This document shows, in pieces, positions 50,201 through 61,189 of a stretch of 64,000 bases of DNA (position 1 is its first letter; each line of letters opens with the position of its first letter). The stretch is from the NCBI GenBank assembly GCA_946902985.2, contig OX336389.2, positions 978,766,084 through 978,830,083 on the forward strand, read 5' to 3'. Source of the DNA: Meconema thalassinum. Taxonomy: Eukaryota; Arthropoda; Insecta; Orthoptera; Tettigoniidae. The notes beneath the pieces were generated by a model. It had not been told where the DNA came from and searched no databases. It worked only from the letters and a program-made list of their open reading frames with translations. A program made the translations under genes and the position numbers.

Positions 50201-52620
50201 ATCTTCGTTTTGTCCAATCCAATGGTTTTTGACAATGGTTACAACCTAACGCGCCCAGATCAATCGTTTTGAGTCCACCGGGCCCTGCCAGCTGCGTGCG
50301 GACAAAGGCCGCACCTGCCCCCGATCTTCTAATCTTCGTTTTGTCCAATCCAATGGTCTTTGACAATAGTTTAAGCCTAGCGCGCCGAGATCAATGAGTT
50401 TTTAGTCAGCCGTTCCCCGCCAGCTGCGCGCGGTCACATCTACCCCCGACCTTCTAATCTTCGTTTTGTCCAATCCAATGGCCTTTGACAATGGTTACAG
50501 CCTAGCGCGCCGAGATCAATGTGTTTAGAGTCAGCCGTGCCCCGCCAGCTGCGCGCGGCCACACCTAACCGCGACCTTCTAATCTTCGTTTTGTCAAATC
50601 CCATGGTCTCTGACAATGGTTACAGCCTAACGCGCCCAGATCAATGGTTTTGAGTCCACCGTGCCCGGCCAGCTGCGCGCGGCCAAAGAACGCACCTCCC
50701 CCCGACCTTCTAATCTTCGTTTTGTCCAATCCAATGGTCTTTGACAATGGTTTCAGCCTAGCGCGCCGAGATCAATGTGTCTTAAGTCAGCCGTTCTCCT
50801 CCAGCTGCGCGTGGCCACAGCTACCCCCGACCTTCTAATCTTCGTTTTGTCCAATCCAATGGTTTTTGACAATGGTTACAACCTAACGCGCCCAGATCAA
50901 TCGTTTTGAATCCCCCGGGCCCTGCCAGCTGCGTGCGGACAAAGGCCGCACCTGCCCCCGATCTTCTAATCTTCGTTTTGTCCAATCCAATGGTCTTTGA
51001 CAATTGTTACAGCCTAACGCGCCCAGATCAATGGTTTTGAGTCCACCGTGTCCTGCCAGCTGCGCGCGGCCGAAGGCCGCACCTGCCCCGACCTTATATT
51101 CTTTGTTTTGTCCAATCCAATGGTCTTTGACAATGGTTACAGCCTAGCGTGCCAAGATCAATGAGTTTTGAGTCAGTCGTACCCCGCCAGCTGTGCGCGG
51201 CCACACCTACCCCCGACCTTCTAATCTTCATTTTGTCCAATCCGATGGTCTTTGACTATGGTTACAGCCTAGCGCGCCGAGATCAATGTGTTTTAAGTCA
51301 GCCGTGCCCCTCCAGCTGCGCGCGGCCACACCTACCCCCGACCTTCTAATCTTCGTTTTATCCAATCCAATGGTTTTTGACAATGGTTACAGCCTAACGC
51401 GCCCAGATCAAAGGGTTTGAGTTCACCGTGCCCTGCCATCTGCCCGTGGCCAAAGGCCGCACTTCCCCCCGACTTTCTAACCTTTGTATGGTCTAATCCA
51501 ATTGTCTTTGACAATGGTTATAGCCTAGCGCGCCGAGATCAATGAGTTTTGAGTCAGCCGTACCCCGCCAGCTGCGCACGGCCACACCTACCCCCGACCT
51601 TCTAATCTTCGTTTTGTCCAATCGAATATTCTTTGACAATGGTTACAGCCTTGCGCGCCGAGATCAATGTGTAGTGAGTCAGCGGGGCCCTGCCAGCTGC
51701 GCGCGGCCACACCTACCCCCGAACTTCTAATCTTCGTTTTGTCCAATCCAATGGTTTTTGACAATGGTTACAGCCTAACGCGTCCAGATCTATGGTTTTG
51801 AGTCCACCGTGCCCTGCCAGCTGCGCGCGGCCAAAGGCCGCACTTGTCCCCTACATTCTAAACTTCGTTTTGTCCAATCCAATGGTCTTTGTCAACGGTT
51901 ACAGCCTAGCGCGCCGAGAACATTATGTTTTGAGTCAGCCGTGACCCGGCAGCTGCGCGCGGCCAGACCTATCCCCGACCTTCTAAACTTCGTTTTGTCC
52001 AATCGAATGGTCTTTGACAATGGTTACAGCCTTGCGCGCCGAGATCAATGTGTAGTGAGTCAGCCGTGCCCCGCCAGCTGCGGGCGGCGACACCTACCCC
52101 CGACCCACTAATCTTCATTTTGCCAATCCAATGGTTTTTGACAATGGTTACAGCCTATCGCGTCCAGATCTATGGTTTTGAGTCCACCGTGCCCTGCCAG
52201 CTGCGCGCGGCCAATGGCCGCACCTGTCCCCAACCTTCTAACCTTCGTTTTGTCCAATCCATTGGTATTTGACAATGGTTACAGCCTAGCGCGCCGAGAT
52301 CAATGTGTTTCGAGTCAGCCGTTCCCCGCCAGCTGCGCGCGGCCACACCTACCTCTGACCTTCCAATCTTCGTTTTGTCCAATCCAATGGTTTTTGACAA
52401 TGGTTACAGCCTAACGCGCCCAGATGAGTGGTTTTGATTCCACCGTGCCCTGCCAGCAGCGCGCGGCCGAAGGCCGCACCGCCCCCAACCTTCTAATCTT
52501 CGTTTTGTCCAAGCTAATGGTCTTTGACAATGGTTACAGCCTAGCGCGCCGAGATCAATGAGTTTTGAGTTTTAGCCGTACCCCGCCAGCTGCGCGTGGC
52601 CTCACCTACCCCGACCTTCT
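50200..52620. repeat. Block colinear with 10.9-13.3 kb
   Basis: The offset is a constant 39,294 bp. The two copies share rare variants absent from the other relatives, notably GAGAACATTATG (near 12622 and 51917) and CCCCTACATTC (near 12555 and 51850). These two are therefore sister copies, although they are 39 kb apart and copies at 24.3, 37.4, 45.8, 47.2 and 59.9 kb lie between or beyond them. The right end fuses near 52.63 kb to a TGTCTAATCCCATGG unit of the 25.4/48.4-kb type. Confidence 0.8.
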
Positions 52621-52869
52621 AATCTTCGTTTTGTCTAATCCCATGGTTTTGGACAATAGTTACAGCCTAACGCGTCCAGATCAATGGTTTTGTGTCCACC
52701 GTGCCCTGCCATCTGCGCGCGGCCAAAGGTCGCAACCCCCCCTGACCTTCTAATCTACGTTTTGTCCATTCCAATGGTCTTTGACAATGGTTTCAGCCTA
52801 GCGCGCCGAGATCAATGTGTTTTAAGTCAGCCGTTCTCCACCAGCTGCGCGCGGCCACAGCTAACCCCG

Positions 52870-55800
52870 ACCTTCTAATCTTCGTTTTGTCCAATCCAAT
52901 GGTTTTTGACAATGGTTACAACCTAACGCGCCCAGATCAATCGTTTTGAGTCCACCTTGCCCTGCCAGCTGCGTGCGGATAAAGGCCCCACCTGCCCCCG
53001 ACCTTCTTAACTTCGTTTTGTCCAATCCAATGGTCTTTGACAATGGTTACAGCCTAACGCGCCCAGATCAATGGTTTTGAGTCCACCGTGTCCTGCCAGC
53101 TGCGCGCGGCCTCACCTACCCCCGACCTTCTAATCTTCGTTTTGTCCAATCCAATGGTTTTTGACAATGTTTACAACCTAACGCGCCCAGATCAATCGTT
53201 TTGAGTCCACCGTGCCCTGCCAGCTGTGCGCGGCCAAAGGCCGCACCTCCCCCCAACCTTCTAATCTTCGTTTTGTCCAATCTAATGGTCTTTGACAATG
53301 GTTACAGCCTAGCGCGCCGAGATCAATGAGTTCTGAGTCAGTCGTACCCAGCCAGCTGCGCGCGGCCTCACCTACCCCCGACCTTCTAATCTTCGTTTTG
53401 TCCAATCCAATGGTCTTTGACAATGGTTACAGCCTGGCGCGCCGACATCAATGTGTTTTGAGTCAGCCGTGCCCCGCCAGCTGCGCGTAGCCACACCTAC
53501 CCCCGACCTTCAAATCTTCGTTTTGTCCAATCCAATGGTTTTTGACTATGATTACAGCCTAACGCACCCAGATCAATGGTTTTGAGTCCACCGTGCCCTG
53601 CCAGCTGCCCGTGGCCAAAGGCCGCACCTCCCTCCGACTTTCTAACCTTCGTATTGTCCAATCCAATGGTCTTTGACAATGGTTACAGCCTAGCGCGCCG
53701 AGATCAATGAGTTTTGAGTCAGCCGTACCCCGCCAGCTGCGCACGGTCACACCTACCCCCGACCTCCTAATCTTCTTTTTGTCCAATCGAATAGACTTTG
53801 ACAATGGTTACAGCCTTGCGCGCCGAGATGAATGTGTAGTGAGTCAGGCGTGCCCTGCCAGCTGCGCGCGGCCACACCTACCCCCGACCTTATAATCTTC
53901 GTTTTGTCCAACCCAATGGTTTTTGACAATGGTTACAGCCTAACGCGTCCAGATCTATGGTTTTGAGTCCACCGTGCCTGCCAGCTGCGCGCGGCCAAAG
54001 CCGCACCTGTCCCCTACCTTCTAAACTTCGTTTTGTCCAATCCAATGGTCTTTGACAATGGTTACAGCCTAGCGCGCCGAGATCATTGTGTTTTGAGTCA
54101 GCCGTGACCCGCCAGCTGCGCGCGGCCAGACCTACCCCCGACCTTCAAATCTACGTTTTGTCCAATCCAATGGCTTTTGACAATGGTTACAGCCTTACGC
54201 GCCCAATTCAATGATTTTGATTCCACCGTGCCCTGCCAGCTGTGCGCGGCCAAAGGCCGCACCTGCCCCCAACCTTCTAATCTTCGTTTTGTCCAATCTA
54301 ATGGTCTTTGACAATGGTTACAGCCTAGCGCGCTGAGATCAATGAGTTTTGAGTCAACCGTACTCAGACAGCTGCGCGCGGCCTCACCTACCCCCGACCC
54401 TCTAATCTTCGTTGTGTCCAATCCAATGGTCTTTGACAATGGTTACAGCCTGGCGCGCCGACATCAATGTGTTTTTAGTCAGCCGTGCCCGGCCAGCTCC
54501 GCGTAGCCACACCTGCGCCCGACCTTCTAATCTTGGTTTTGTCCAATCGAATGGTCTTTGACAATGGTTACAGCCTTGCGCGCCGAGATCAATGTGATGT
54601 GAGTCAGCCATGGCCCGCCAGCTGCGCGTGGCCACACCTACCCCCGACCCTCTAATCATCATTTTGTCCAATCCAATTGTTTTTGACAATGGTTACAGCC
54701 TATCGCGTCCAGATCTATGGTTTTGAGTCCACCGTGCCCTGCCAGCTGCGCGCGGCCAATGGCCGCACCTGTCCCCAACTTTCTAACCTTCGTTTTGTCC
54801 AATCCAATGGTCTTTGACAATGGTTACAGCCTAGCGCACCGAGATCAATGTGTTTCGAGTCAGCCGTTCCCCGCCAGCTGCGCGCGGCCACACCTACCTC
54901 CTACCTTCTAAACTTCGTTTTGTCCAATCCAATGGTTTTTGACTATGGTTACAGCCTAGCGCACCGAGATCAATGAGTTTTGAGTTTTAGCCGTACCCCG
55001 CCAGCTGCGCGTGGCCTCACCTACCCCCGACCTTCTAATCTTCGTTTTGTCCAATCCAATGGTCTTTGAAAATGGTTACAGCCTGGCGCGCCGAGATCAA
55101 TGTGGTTTTAGTCAGCCGTGCCCCGCCAGCTGCGCGCGGCCACACCTACCCCCGACCTTCTCATCTTCGTTTTGTCCAAGCTAATGGTCTTTGACAATGG
55201 TTACAGCCTAGCGCGCCGAGATCAATGAGTTTTGAGTTTTAGCCGTACCCCGCCAGCTGCGCGTGGCCTCACCTACCCCCAACCTTCTAATCTTCGTTTT
55301 GTCCAATCCAATGGTCTTTGACAATGGTTACAGCCTAACGCGCGGAGATCAATGTGTTTAGAGTCAGCCGTGCCCAGCCAGCTGCGCGCGGCCACACCTA
55401 ACCGCGACCTTCTAATCTTCGTTTGGCAAATCCCATGGTTTTTGACAATGGTTACAGACTAACGCGCCCAGATCAATGGTTTTGAGTCCACCGTGCCCTG
55501 CCAGTTGCGGGCGGCCAAAGGCCGCAACTCCCCCCGACCTTCTAATCTTCGTTTTGTCCAATCCAATGGTCTTTGACAATGCTTTCAGCCTAGCGCGCCG
55601 AGATCAATGTGTTTTAAGTCAGCCGTTCTCCTCCAGCTGCGCGTGGCCACAGCTACCCCCGACCTTCTAATCTTCGTTTTGTCCAATACAATGGTTTTTG
55701 ACAATGGTTACAACCTAACGCGCCCAGATCAATCGTTTTGAGTCCACCGTGCCCTGCCAGCTGCGTGCGGACAAAGGCCGCACCTGCCCCCGATCTTCTA

Positions 55801-58800
55801 ATCTTCGTTTTGTCCAATCCAATTGTCTTTGACAATGGTTACAGCCTAACGCGCCCAGATCAATGGTTTTGAGTCCACCGTGTCCTGCCAGCTGCGCGCG
55901 GCCGAAGGCCGCACCTGCCCCTACCTTCTATTCTTTGTTTTGTCCAATCCAATGGTCTTTGACAATGGTTACAGCCTAGCGCGCCAAGATCAATGAGTTT
56001 TGAGTCAGTCGTACCCCGCCAGCTGTGCGCGGCCACACCTACCCCCGACCTTCTAATCTTCATTTTGTCCAATCCTATGGTCTTTGACTATGGTTACAGC
56101 CTAGCGCGCCGAGATCAATGTGTTTTAAGTCAGCCGTGCACCTCCAGCTGCGCGCGGCCGCACCTACCCCCGACCTTCTAATCTTCGTTTTATCCAATAC
56201 AATGGTTTTTGACAATGGTTACAGCCTAACGCGCCCAGATCAATGGGTATGAGTTCACCGTGCCCTGCCATCTGCCCGTGGCCAAAGGCCGCACCTCCCC
56301 CCGACTTTCTAACCTTCGTATGGTCTAATCCAATTGTCTTTGACAATGGTTACAGCCTAGCGCGCCGAGATCAATGAGTTTTGAGTCAGCCGTACCCCAC
56401 CAGCTGGGCACGGCCACACCTACCCCCGACCTTCTAATCTTCGTTTTGTCCAATCGAATATTCTTTGACAATGGTTACAGCCTTGCGCGCCGAGATCAAT
56501 GTGTAGTGAGTCAGCCGTGCCCTGCCAGCTGCGCGCGGCCACACCTACCCCCGACCTTCTAATCTTCGTTTTGCCCAATCCAATGGTCTTTGTCAATGGT
56601 TACAGCCTAGCGCGCCGAGATCATTATGTTTTGAGTCAGCCGTGACCCGCCAGCTGCGCTCGGCCAGACCTAACCCCGACCTTCTAATCTTCGTTTTGTC
56701 CAATCCAATGGTTTTTGACAATGGTTACAGCCTAACGCGCCCAGATCAATGGTTTTGATTCCACCTTGCCCTGCCAGCTGTGCGCGGCCGAAGGCCGCAC
56801 CTGCCCCCAACCTTCTAATCTTCGTTTTGTCCGATGTAATGGTCTTTGACAATGGTTACAGCCTAGCGCGCCGAGATCAATGAGTTTTGAGTCAGCCGTA
56901 CCCTGCCAGCTGCGCACGGCCACACCTACCCCCGACCTTCTAATCTTCGTTTTGTCCAATCGAATGGTCTTTGACAATGGTTACAGCCTTGCGCGCCGAG
57001 ATCAATGTGTAGTGAGTCAGCCGTGCCCCGCCAGCTGCGCGTGGCCACACCTACCCCCAACCCTCTAATCTTCATTTTGTCCAATCCAATGGTTTTTGAC
57101 TATGGTTAGAGCCTATCGTGTCCAGATCTGTGGTTTTGAGTCCACCGTGCCCTGCCAGCTGCGCGCAGCCAATGGCCGCACCTGTCCCCAACCTTCTAAC
57201 CTTCGTTTTGTCCAATCCAATGGTCTTTGACAATGGTTTCAGCCTAGCGCGCCGAGATCAATGAGATTTGAGTCAGCCATTCCCCGCCAGCTGCGCGCGG
57301 CCACATCTAACCCCGACCTCCTAATCTTCGTTTTGTCCAATCCAATGGTTTTTGACAATGGTTACAATCTAACGCGCCCAGATCAATGGTTTTGAGTTCA
57401 CCGTGCCCTGCCAGCTGCGTGCGGCCAAGGGCCGCAACTGCCCCCCTTCTAACCTTCGTTTTTTCCAATCCAATGGTCTTTGACAATGGTTACAGCCTAT
57501 CGCGCCGAGATCAATGAGTTTTGAGTCAGCCGTACCGCGCCAGCTGCGCGCGGCCTCACCTAACTCCGACCTTCTAAATTTCGTTTTGTCCAATCCAATG
57601 GTTTTTGACAATGGTTACAGCCTAACGCGCCCAGATGAATGGTTTTGATTCCACCGTGCCCTGCCAGCTGGGCGCGGCCAAAGGCCGCACCTGCCCCCAA
57701 CCTTCTAATCTTGTTTTGTCCAAGCTAATGGTCTTTGACAATGGTTACAGCCTAGCGCGCCGAGATCAATGAGTTTTGAGTTTTAGCCGTACCCCGCCAG
57801 CTGCGCGTGGCCTCACCTACCCCCGACCTTCTAATCTTCGTTTTGTCCAATCCAATGGTCTTTGACAATGGTTACAGCCTGGCGCGCCGAGATCAATGTG
57901 TTTTGAGTCAGCCGTGCCCCGCAGGCTGCGCGCGGCCACACCTACCCCCGACCTTCTAATCTTCATTTTGTCCAATCCAATGGTCTTTGACAATGGTTAC
58001 AGCCTAGCGCGCCGAGATCAATGTGTTTAGAGTCAGCCGTGCCCCGCCAGCTGCGCGCGGCCACACCTAACTGCGACCTTCTAATCTTCGTTTTGTCAAA
58101 TTACATGGTTTCTGACAATGGTTACAGCCTAACGCGCCCAGATCAATGGTTTTGAGTCCACCGTGCCCGGCCAGCTGCGCGCGGCCAAAGGCCGCACTTC
58201 CCCCCGACCTTCTAATCTTGGTTTTGTCCAATCCAATGGTCTTTGACAATGGTTTCAGCTTAGCGCGCCGAGATCAATGTGTTTTAAGTCAGCCGTTCTC
58301 CTTCAGCTGCGCGTGGCCACAGCTACCCCCGACCTTCTAATCTTCGTTTTGTCCAATCCAAAGGTTTTTGACAATGGTTACAACCTAACGCGCCCAGATC
58401 AATCGTTTTGAGTCCACCGGGCCCTGCCAGCTGCGTGCGGACAAAGGCCGCACCTGCCCCCGATCTTCTAATCTTCGTTTTGTCCAATCCAATGGTCTTT
58501 GACAATGGTTTAAGCCTAGCGCGCCGAGATCAATGAGTTTTTAGTCAGCCGTTCCCCGCCAGCTGCGCGCGGTCACATCTACCCCCGACCTTCTAATCTT
58601 CGTTTTGTCCAATCCAATGGCCTTTGACAATGGTTACAGCCTAGCGCGCCGAGATCAATGTGTTTAGAGTCAGCCGTGCCCCGCCAGCTGCGCGCGGCCA
58701 CACCTAACCGCGACCTTCTAATCTTCGTTTTGTCAAATCCCATGGTTTCTGACAATGGTTACAGCCTAACGCGCCCAGATCAATGGTTTTGAGTCCACCG

Positions 58801-60870
58801 TGCCCGGCCAGCTGCGCGCGGCCAAAGAACGCACCTCCCCCCGACCTTCTAATCTTCGTTTTGTCCAATCCAATGGTCTTTGACAATGGTTTCAGCCTAG
58901 CGCGCCGAGATCAATGTGTCTTAAGTCAGCCGTTCTCCTCCAGCTGCGCGTGGCCACAGCTACCCCCGACCTTCTAATCTTCGTTTTGTCCAATCCAATG
59001 ATTTTTGACAATGGTTACAACCTAACGCGCCCAGATCAATCGTTTTGAATCCCCCGGGCCCTGCCAGCTGCGTGCGGACAAAGGCCGCACCTGCCCCCGA
59101 TCTTCTAATCTTCGTTTTGTCCAATCCAATGGTCTTTGACAATTGTTACAACCTAACGCGCCCAGATCAATGGTTTTGAGTCCACCGTGTCCTGCCAGCT
59201 GCGCGCGGCCGAAGGCCGCACCTGCCCCGACCTTATATACTTTGTTTTGTCCAATCCAATGGTCTTTGACAATGGTTACAGCCTAGCGTGCCAAGATCAA
59301 TGAGTTTTGAGTCAGTCGTACCCCGCCAGCTGTGCGCGGCCACACCTACCCCCGACCTTCTAATCTTCATTTTGTCCAATCCGATGGTCTTTGACTATGG
59401 TTACAGCCTAGCGCGCCGAGATCAATGTGTTTTAAGTCAGCCGTGCCCCTCCAGCTGCGCGCGGCCACACCTACCCCCGACCTTCTAATCTTCGTTTTAT
59501 CCAATCCAATGGTTTTTGACAATGGTTACAGCCTAACGCGCCCAGATCAAAGGGTTTGAGTTCACCGTGCCCTGCCATCTGCCCGTGGCCAAAGGCCGCA
59601 CTTCCCCCCGACTTTCTAACCTTCGTATGGTCTAATCCAATTGTCTTTGACAATGGTTATAGCCTAGCGCGCCGAGATCAATGAGTTTTGAGTCAGCCGT
59701 ACCCCGCCAGCTGCGCACGGCCACACCTACCCCCGACCTTCTAATCTTCGTTTTGTCCAATCGAATATTCTTTGACAATGGTTACAGCCTTGCGCGCCGA
59801 GATCAATGTGTAGTGAGTCAGCGGGGCCCTGCCAGCTGCGCGCGGCCACACCTACCCCCGACCTTCTAATCTTCGTTTTGTCCAATCCAATGGTTTTTGA
59901 CAATGGTTACAGCCTAACGCGTCCAGATCTATGGTTTTGAGTCCACCGTGCCCTGCCAGCTGCGCGCGGCCAAAGGCCGCACTTGTCCCCTACCTTCTAA
60001 ACTTCGTTTTGTCCAATCCAATGGTCTTTGTCAACGGTTACAGCCTAGCGCGCCGAGATCATTATGTTTTGAGTCAGCCGTGACCCGGCAGCTGCGCGCG
60101 GCCAGACCTATCCCCGACCTTCTAAACTTCGTTTTGTCCAATCGAATGGTCTTTGACAATGGTTACAGCCTCGCGCGCCGAGATCAATGTGTAGTGAGTC
60201 AGCCGTGCCCCGCCAGCTGCGGGCGGCCACACCTACCCCCGACCCACTAATCTACATTTTGTCCAATCCATTGGTTTTTGACAATGGTTACAGCCTATCG
60301 CGTCCAGATCTATGGTTTTGAGTCCACCGTGCCCTGCCAGCTGCGCGCGGCCAATGGCCGCACCTGTCCCCAACCTTCTAACCTTCGTTTTGTCCAATAC
60401 ATTGGTATTTGACAATGGTTACAGCCTAGCGCGCCGAGATCAATGTGTTTCGAGTCAGCCGTTCCCCGCCAGCTGCGCGCGGCCACACCTACCTCTGACC
60501 TTCCAATCTTCGTTTTGTCCAATCCAATGGTTTTTGACAATGGTTACAGCCTAACGCGCCCAGATGAGTGGTTTTGATTCCACCGTGCCCTGTCAGCTGC
60601 GCGCGGCCGATGGCCGCACCTGCCCCCAACCTTCTAATCTTCGTTTTGTCCAAGCTAATGGTCTTTGACAATGGTTACAGCCTAGCGCGCCGAGATCAAT
60701 GAGTTTTGAGTTTTAGCCGTACCCCGCCAGCTGCGCGTGGCCTCACCTACCCCGACCTTCTAATCTTCGTTTTGTTCGATCCAATGGTCTTTGTCAATGG
60801 TTACAACCTGGCGCGCCGAGATCAATGTGTTTTGTGTCAGCCGTGTCCCGCCAGCTGCGCGCGGCCACAC
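52870..60870. repeat. Right-hand copy of the 5.7-13.4 kb block
   Basis: About 8 kb follow the left block in order. It keeps the two B monomers near 55.1 kb that the left block lacks. Small differences include CCAGTTGCGGGCGG near 55.50 kb and CACTGCGACC-type CpG changes such as CTAACTGCGACC near 58.07 kb. The 59.9-60.25 kb part carries GGCCACACC where the left copy has GGCGACACC near 12.79 kb, which makes it closer to the 46-kb copies there. Confidence 0.8.
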
Positions 60871-61189
60871 CTACCCCCGACCTTCTAATCTTCGTTTTGT
60901 CCAATCCAATGGTCATTGACAATGGTTTCAGCCTAGCGCGCCGAGATCAATGAGTTTTGATTCAGCCGTTCCCCGCCAGCTGCGCGCGGCCACTTCTACC
61001 CCCGACCTTCTAATCTTCGTTTTGTCCAATCCAATGGTCTTTGACAATGTTTACAGCCTAACGCGTCCAGATCTATGGTTTTGAGTCCACCGTGCCCTGC
61101 CAGCTGCGCGCGGCCAAAGGTCGCAACCCCCCCTGACCTTCTAATCTAAGTTTTGTCCATTCCAATGGTCTTTGACAATGGTTTCAGCC

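Larger units (their letters stand above)
3970..54193. repeat. Anchor variant CCTTACGCGCCCAATTC marking six copies
   Basis: An A subtype reading CCTTACGCGCCCAATTC and then AATGATTTTGATTCC begins at 3970, 7011, 15414, 26979, 40074 and 54193. The intervals are 3041, 8403, 11565, 13095 and 14119 bp. The 13,095-bp interval equals that of the other anchor in the same region, and the rest differ because of the insertions and deletions described in the block entries. Confidence 0.85.
12597..60030. repeat. Anchor variant GTCAACGGTTAC marking seven copies of one block
   Basis: The rare word TTTGTCAACGGTTACAG, in place of TTTGACAATGGTTACAG, begins (at GTCAACGG) at 12597, 24426, 37521, 45912, 47309, 51891 and 60030. 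The intervals are 11829, 13095, 8391, 1397, 4582 and 8139 bp. The listed span runs from the first to the last anchor. Because the variant is likely to have arisen once, these seven positions give the copy number and spacing of the higher-order unit independently of block edges. Confidence 0.85.
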
